NCBI RefSeq assembly: GCF_003387475.1
Contig: NZ_QUNO01000013.1
Location: 310,001 to 374,000, forward strand
DNA from: Kutzneria buriramensis
GTDB taxonomy: Bacteria > Actinomycetota > Actinomycetes > Mycobacteriales > Pseudonocardiaceae
DNA: 64,000 nt
Reading direction: 5' to 3'
Shown here in pieces: positions 60,581 to 64,000 of this stretch. Each line of letters opens with the position of its first letter. Within the stretch, counting starts at the first letter, position 1. Made by a program: the position numbers and the translations under genes. Below the pieces are notes generated by a model. That model had not been told where the DNA came from. It made no database searches and was given only the letters and a program-made list of their open reading frames with translations.

Positions 60581-63289
60581 GTGGAAGTGTCCGAGCCACA
60601 GCGTCGGGACACCGAAGACGAGCCGGGCGGTCGTCGCCGGCCCGCCCGGCCGGTGACGGGACGACGACCCGGGCCCGGTGGCTCGGCCGGCGGGCGATGG
60701 CGGCTGCGGAACTGGCGGCTGCGCACCAAGGTCGGCGCCGTGCTGCTGGTGCCGACCATCGCGGCGCTGGTGCTGGGCGGCCTGCGGGTGCAGACCGAGA
60801 TCGACAACGCCAACAACTTCCACCGCACGGTGGCCCAGGTCGACGTGGCCAAGCAGCTCACCGAGGTGGTCCACCAGCTGCAGAGGGAACGCGAGCTGAT
60901 GGTCGTCGGCGCCGGCGCGGCCAGCTCGGCCGCCGGCAGTCCGCTGGCCGTGCAACTGGACCGCACCAACAACGCGATCACCGACCTGCGGTCCGCGGTG
61001 GCCGGGCTGAACCTGCCCGACGCCGGCAGCATGGACCGCTACACCCGCGCCGTGGACGGCCTGAGCACGCTGACCACGCTGCGCGTGCTGGCCCAGCGCG
61101 GCGTCTACCCCGACTCCGCGCTGTTCACCGAGTACACGTCGGTGATCGACTCGCTGGTGCAGGTCGGCCGGGAGGTCAGCGCGGCCGCCGGCAGCCAGGA
61201 GCTCTCCCGCGCCAGCACCGCCGCCCAGACGCTGGGCCAGGCCAAGGAGCAGATCGCCCAGCTCGACTCGCTGCTCCGGATCGCCGCGGCCAACAACTCG
61301 TTCCAGTCCGCGCTCAACCAGGACCTGGCGCGCGCGGCCAACGCCGCGTTCACGGCGTCCATCGCGGACTTCACCGCGGTCGCCACCACCCAGGAGCGCC
61401 AGCAGTTCAGCGACGGCTACTCCGGCGCCGACGTCGACGCCGACCACCTCACCGAGCAGTCCGCGCTGCTCACCGACAGCCCGAACGCGCCGCTGAACAT
61501 CGACATCCCGGCGTTCACGGCGACCAGCGACACCGCCAACGACAAGCTGCACAAGGTCGAGCTGGGCCTGATCAGCCAGCTGCGGTCGCAGGCGACCGCG
61601 CTGGCCAACGACGCCGCCGCCTCGGCCGGCCGGGACATCGCCGCCCTGCTGGGCACGCTGATGATCGCGCTCGGTCTGATGCTGGTGGTGGCGTGGTCGC
61701 TGCTCACGCCGCTGCGCCGGCTCCGCCTGGAGGCCCTGGACATCGCGCACGTCCGGCTGCCGCAGACGCTCAAGCGCATCCTCGCCGACCCCGACCCCGT
61801 GCAGGCGTCGAAGAACGCGGTCGACCCGGTGTCGGTGTTCAGCCGCGAGGAGATCGGCCAGCTGGCCCGGGCCTTCGACGTGGTGCAGGACCAGGCCGTG
61901 CGGATGGCCACCGACCAGGCCGTGCTGCGCGACAACGTGAACGCGATCTTCGTCAACCTGTCCCGGCGCAGCCAGGCACTGGTCGAGCGGCAGCTGTGCG
62001 AGCTGGACCGGCTGGAGCAGAACGAGCAGGATCCCGACCAGCTGGCCCGCTTCTTCGTGCTGGACCACCTGGCCACCCGGATGCGCCGCAACAGCGAGAA
62101 CCTGATCATCCTGTCCGGCACCGGGCTGACCAAGCACATGGTCCGGCCGCTGCCGCTGGCCGAGCTGATCGGCGCGGCGATCTCCGAGGTGGAGCACTAC
62201 GCCCGGGTCAAGGCGACCGGACTGCCGACCGTGCTGGTGCACGGCCGGGCGGTCAAGGACCTGGTGCACCTCATCGCCGAGCTGCTGGACAACGCCACCA
62301 CGTACTCCGAGGCGTCGACGACCGTGACGATCGCGGCCCGCACGCTGCGCGGCGGCCAGCTGGCGATGCAGATCTCCGACTGCGGCATGGGCATGACCGC
62401 CGAGGAGCTCGACGCCGCCAACCAGCGGCTCGCCGACCCGCCCGCCTTCGACGTGACGGTGGCCCGCCGGATGGGCCTGTACGTGGTCGCGCGCCTGGCC
62501 CAGCGGCACAACATCCGGGTCCGGCTGCGCAACGGCGACTTCATCGAGGGCGGCACCAAGGCCGTCATCACCGTGCCGGCCGACCTGCTCGCGCCGCCGC
62601 GCGAGGAGGAGACGCCGGCGCTCACGGCCGCGCCGCGTCGGCGTGTGCTCGAGGAGACCCAGCCCGGCGACGTGCCGATCCCCCGACAGAGCCAGAACGG
62701 CAGCAGCAGCCTGTTCCGCAAGCCGCCCGACGAGGCCGAGGTCGAGCCGCCGCCGGTCAGGAAGGACCCGGAGCCCGAGCCGACCCTGCGGCTGCCGATC
62801 TACGAGGAAGTCCTGTCCCGCTGGTTCCAGCCCGTCGAGCCGGTCGACGAGTGGCCGGTGGACGAGCCGGACGCGCCGCCGCTGCCGGACCTGCCGGCCG
62901 CCGTCGAGGTCGGCGTGCCGGTCAAGTCGCCGGAGCCGGTCAACCGGCACGAGCTGCCGGGCCGGCCGTGGAACTCGCCGGCCGACGAGGGCTGGCTGAC
63001 CGTGCGGACCCGGCTCAGCGGCCCCGCCGGCGACCAGCTCACCCCGGTCGGCCTGCCCAAACGCGTGCCGAACAAGCACCTGGTGCCCGGCTCGGCCGCG
63101 CCGCGCAGCGCGCCGCCGGACGTGCAGGAGACCCGGCCGCCGCAGTTCCCCGAGCGGTCCCCGGAGACGACCCGCAGCCGGCTGGCCGGCTTCCAGCGCG
63201 GGCTCGGCCGGGCGCGCCGGCACGCGCTGGACAGCGAGTCGGACGACATGGCCCCAAACGGCATGGCGGCGGCCGAGCACCGCAGCTGA
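60581..63289 (+). CDS. Conservon-type sensor histidine kinase (CvnA-like, nitrate-sensing-like domain)
   Basis: 902 residues: a cytoplasmic basic N-terminus, membrane helix (about 49-68), extracellular helical NIT-like domain (about 70-345), second helix (about 350-372), HAMP-like linker, then the family motif FFVLDHLATRMRRNSENLI and an HATPase domain (IAELLDNATTYSE, ISDCGMGM, RRMGLYVV). The last 250 residues are Pro-rich and disordered. This is the CvnA architecture. The GTG at 60581 has AGGGGAG upstream. It is followed by a roadblock gene, but no CvnC or CvnD gene comes after. Confidence 0.9.
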   Translation: MEVSEPQRRDTEDEPGGRRRPARPVTGRRPGPGGSAGGRWRLRNWRLRTKVGAVLLVPTIAALVLGGLRVQTEIDNANNFHRTVAQVDVAKQLTEVVHQLQRERELMVVGAGAASSAAGSPLAVQLDRTNNAITDLRSAVAGLNLPDAGSMDRYTRAVDGLSTLTTLRVLAQRGVYPDSALFTEYTSVIDSLVQVGREVSAAAGSQELSRASTAAQTLGQAKEQIAQLDSLLRIAAANNSFQSALNQDLARAANAAFTASIADFTAVATTQERQQFSDGYSGADVDADHLTEQSALLTDSPNAPLNIDIPAFTATSDTANDKLHKVELGLISQLRSQATALANDAAASAGRDIAALLGTLMIALGLMLVVAWSLLTPLRRLRLEALDIAHVRLPQTLKRILADPDPVQASKNAVDPVSVFSREEIGQLARAFDVVQDQAVRMATDQAVLRDNVNAIFVNLSRRSQALVERQLCELDRLEQNEQDPDQLARFFVLDHLATRMRRNSENLIILSGTGLTKHMVRPLPLAELIGAAISEVEHYARVKATGLPTVLVHGRAVKDLVHLIAELLDNATTYSEASTTVTIAARTLRGGQLAMQISDCGMGMTAEELDAANQRLADPPAFDVTVARRMGLYVVARLAQRHNIRVRLRNGDFIEGGTKAVITVPADLLAPPREEETPALTAAPRRRVLEETQPGDVPIPRQSQNGSSSLFRKPPDEAEVEPPPVRKDPEPEPTLRLPIYEEVLSRWFQPVEPVDEWPVDEPDAPPLPDLPAAVEVGVPVKSPEPVNRHELPGRPWNSPADEGWLTVRTRLSGPAGDQLTPVGLPKRVPNKHLVPGSAAPRSAPPDVQETRPPQFPERSPETTRSRLAGFQRGLGRARRHALDSESDDMAPNGMAAAEHRS

Positions 63290-63310
63290 CGGACAGGAGC
63301 GTAAGCAGGC

Positions 63311-63730
63311 ATGACCAACCAGGAACCCGGCGACTTCGGCTGGTTCATCACGGACTTCGTGCGCCGCGTGCCCGAGGTGGCGCACGCCGTGGTGGTGTCC
63401 GCCGACGGCCTGCTGCTGGCCGGCTCGCACGCGCTGCCGACCGACCGGGCCGAGCAGGTGTCGACCGTGGCCAGCGGGCTGGTCAGCCTGGCCAAGGGCG
63501 CGGCCCGGTGCTTCGAGATGGGCGAGGTGGTGCAGACGATCGTCGAGATGCGGCAGGGCTACCTGTTCCTGATGTCGATCAGCGACGGGTCGTGCCTGGC
63601 CGTGCTGGCCGCGCCGACCTGCGAGATGGACGTCGTCGCGTACGAGATGTCCATGCTGGTGGAGCGGATGGCGACGCGGTTGACGCCGGAGCTGCGGGCA
63701 CAGCTGGCGGCGGCCGCGGTACACGACTGA
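63311..63730 (+). CDS. Roadblock/LC7 domain protein (CvnB-like)
   Basis: 139 residues starting WFITDFVRRVPEVAHAVVVSADGLLLA, the canonical roadblock/longin-type start of CvnB/MglB-like proteins. It carries VSTVASGLVSLAKGAARCFEMG and TCEMDVVAYEM later. It probably regulates a small GTPase and the sensor kinase encoded 21 bases upstream. ACAGGAG precedes the ATG. The usual DUF742 and GTPase genes do not follow. Confidence 0.9.
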   Translation: MTNQEPGDFGWFITDFVRRVPEVAHAVVVSADGLLLAGSHALPTDRAEQVSTVASGLVSLAKGAARCFEMGEVVQTIVEMRQGYLFLMSISDGSCLAVLAAPTCEMDVVAYEMSMLVERMATRLTPELRAQLAAAAVHD

Positions 63731-63747
63731 GGGTGCGGGCCGGAAGG

Positions 63748-64000
63748 TCATTGAGTCGCCGCGGCCTCCCGCTGCCTGGCCCGCTGCTTGAGCAGCCAGC
63801 CGATCAGGGGGCCGAGCGTGAGGGCGATGGCCAGCGTGCCCGGGCCGGCGGTGCCGGTGTGGATGGCCTGCACCGGGTCGGCCAGCACCAGGCCCAGCGC
63901 GAGCACGCCCAGCTCCAGGCTCGTGCGGACGGCGCGAACGCTCCAGCCCCACCTCGCGCAGGCGCCGGTCATCAGGCCGTCGCGGGCGCCGGGGCCTAGG
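63748..64000 (-). CDS. Membrane protein, YczE/YitT-like C-terminal part (runs off window end)
   Basis: The minus-strand frame is open to base 64000. It reads LGPGARDGLMTG, then VRAVRTSLELGVLALGLVLA and LAIALTLGPLIGWLLKQ, ending at TGA 63748. The DGL-x-TG segment and two hydrophobic helices match the C-terminal third of YczE-type integral membrane proteins. The ATG at 63972 is internal and is not the real start. Function unknown. Confidence 0.65.
   Translation of the reverse strand, partial: LGPGARDGLMTGACARWGWSVRAVRTSLELGVLALGLVLADPVQAIHTGTAGPGTLAIALTLGPLIGWLLKQRARQREAAATQ

Noticed and set aside
1..64000. tRNA, rRNA, CRISPR arrays, complete IS elements, phage genes or a chromosomal origin
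   Set aside because: None seen on reading both strands: no cloverleaf-like segments, regular spacer repeats, DDE transposases, integrases or DnaA-box clusters. A covariance-model scan would be needed to exclude small RNAs.

Overview
The window is high-GC DNA (roughly 70%, strongly GC-biased third codon positions) from a filamentous-type actinomycete. Evidence: SARP/AfsR-type regulators with NB-ARC and TPR domains, a mycothiol-type DsbA-fold nitroreductase, conservon-type (CvnA/CvnB) genes, a DUF5709 protein, many Tat/Sec-exported proteins, and GTG/TTG starts. A recurrent GGAAGGACGCC...GGCGTCCTTCC hairpin suggests a Pseudonocardiales genome (Kutzneria/Amycolatopsis-like), but that placement is from memory and not proven. 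I saw no rRNA, tRNA, CRISPR array or complete insertion sequence.

Region 1 (1-11.6 kb): tail of a secreted protein, an exported phospholipase C-type phosphoesterase, a cyclase + TPP-enzyme pair, a SARP regulator, then the remains of a glycan-use locus: a truncated and frameshifted solute-binding protein, a D-2-hydroxyacid dehydrogenase, and an exported polysaccharide lyase family 8 gene carrying one apparent base deletion. A likely LacI-type operator lies over the lyase promoter.

Region 2 (11.7-16.5 kb): a 22-codon micro-ORF abutting an FAD monooxygenase, which overlaps a fused alpha/beta-hydrolase-ATP-grasp protein. This is the best candidate here for an undescribed biosynthetic system. A MITE-like inverted-repeat element sits exactly between its end and a convergent NTF2-like gene. 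A lower-GC ricin-lectin gene follows.

Region 3 (16.9-25.5 kb): an HD-GYP-LuxR fusion regulator, a Thr-rich lipoprotein, two secreted proteins sharing a beta-propeller-like repeat domain (one alone, one fused to a GH43/GH32-like domain), an M4/fungalysin-type metalloprotease, and a MarR regulator with a membrane protein.

Region 4 (25.6-39.5 kb): a methyltransferase and NmrA reductase divergent from a TetR gene. Then comes a six-gene minus-strand operon: D-aminoacylase-like amidohydrolase, M20 hydrolase, GNAT acyltransferase, N-acylamino-acid racemase, PucR regulator, and an S9 peptidase-beta-lactamase-fold fusion. Its GNAT/racemase/M20 core matches the known irreversible D- to L-amino-acid route. 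A MarR/epimerase divergon with a clear palindromic operator and a DUF1062 gene follow.

Region 5 (39.9-51.6 kb): orphan histidine kinase, membrane protein, DUF5709 protein, a large SARP-NB-ARC-TPR regulator, I36-type inhibitor, two lipoproteins (one an oligopeptide-type binding protein), mycothiol-type nitroreductase, a scrap of two broken genes, and an aldehyde dehydrogenase that seems to lack a conserved C-terminal segment.

Region 6 (51.6-64 kb): a sugar-uptake/catabolism operon (isomerase, Gfo/Idh/MocA dehydrogenase, binding protein, two permeases, no ATPase) behind a strong promoter/operator. It converges on a complete sulfonate/nitrate-type ABC importer. Last come a two-gene incomplete conservon and the tail of a YczE-like membrane protein running off the window.
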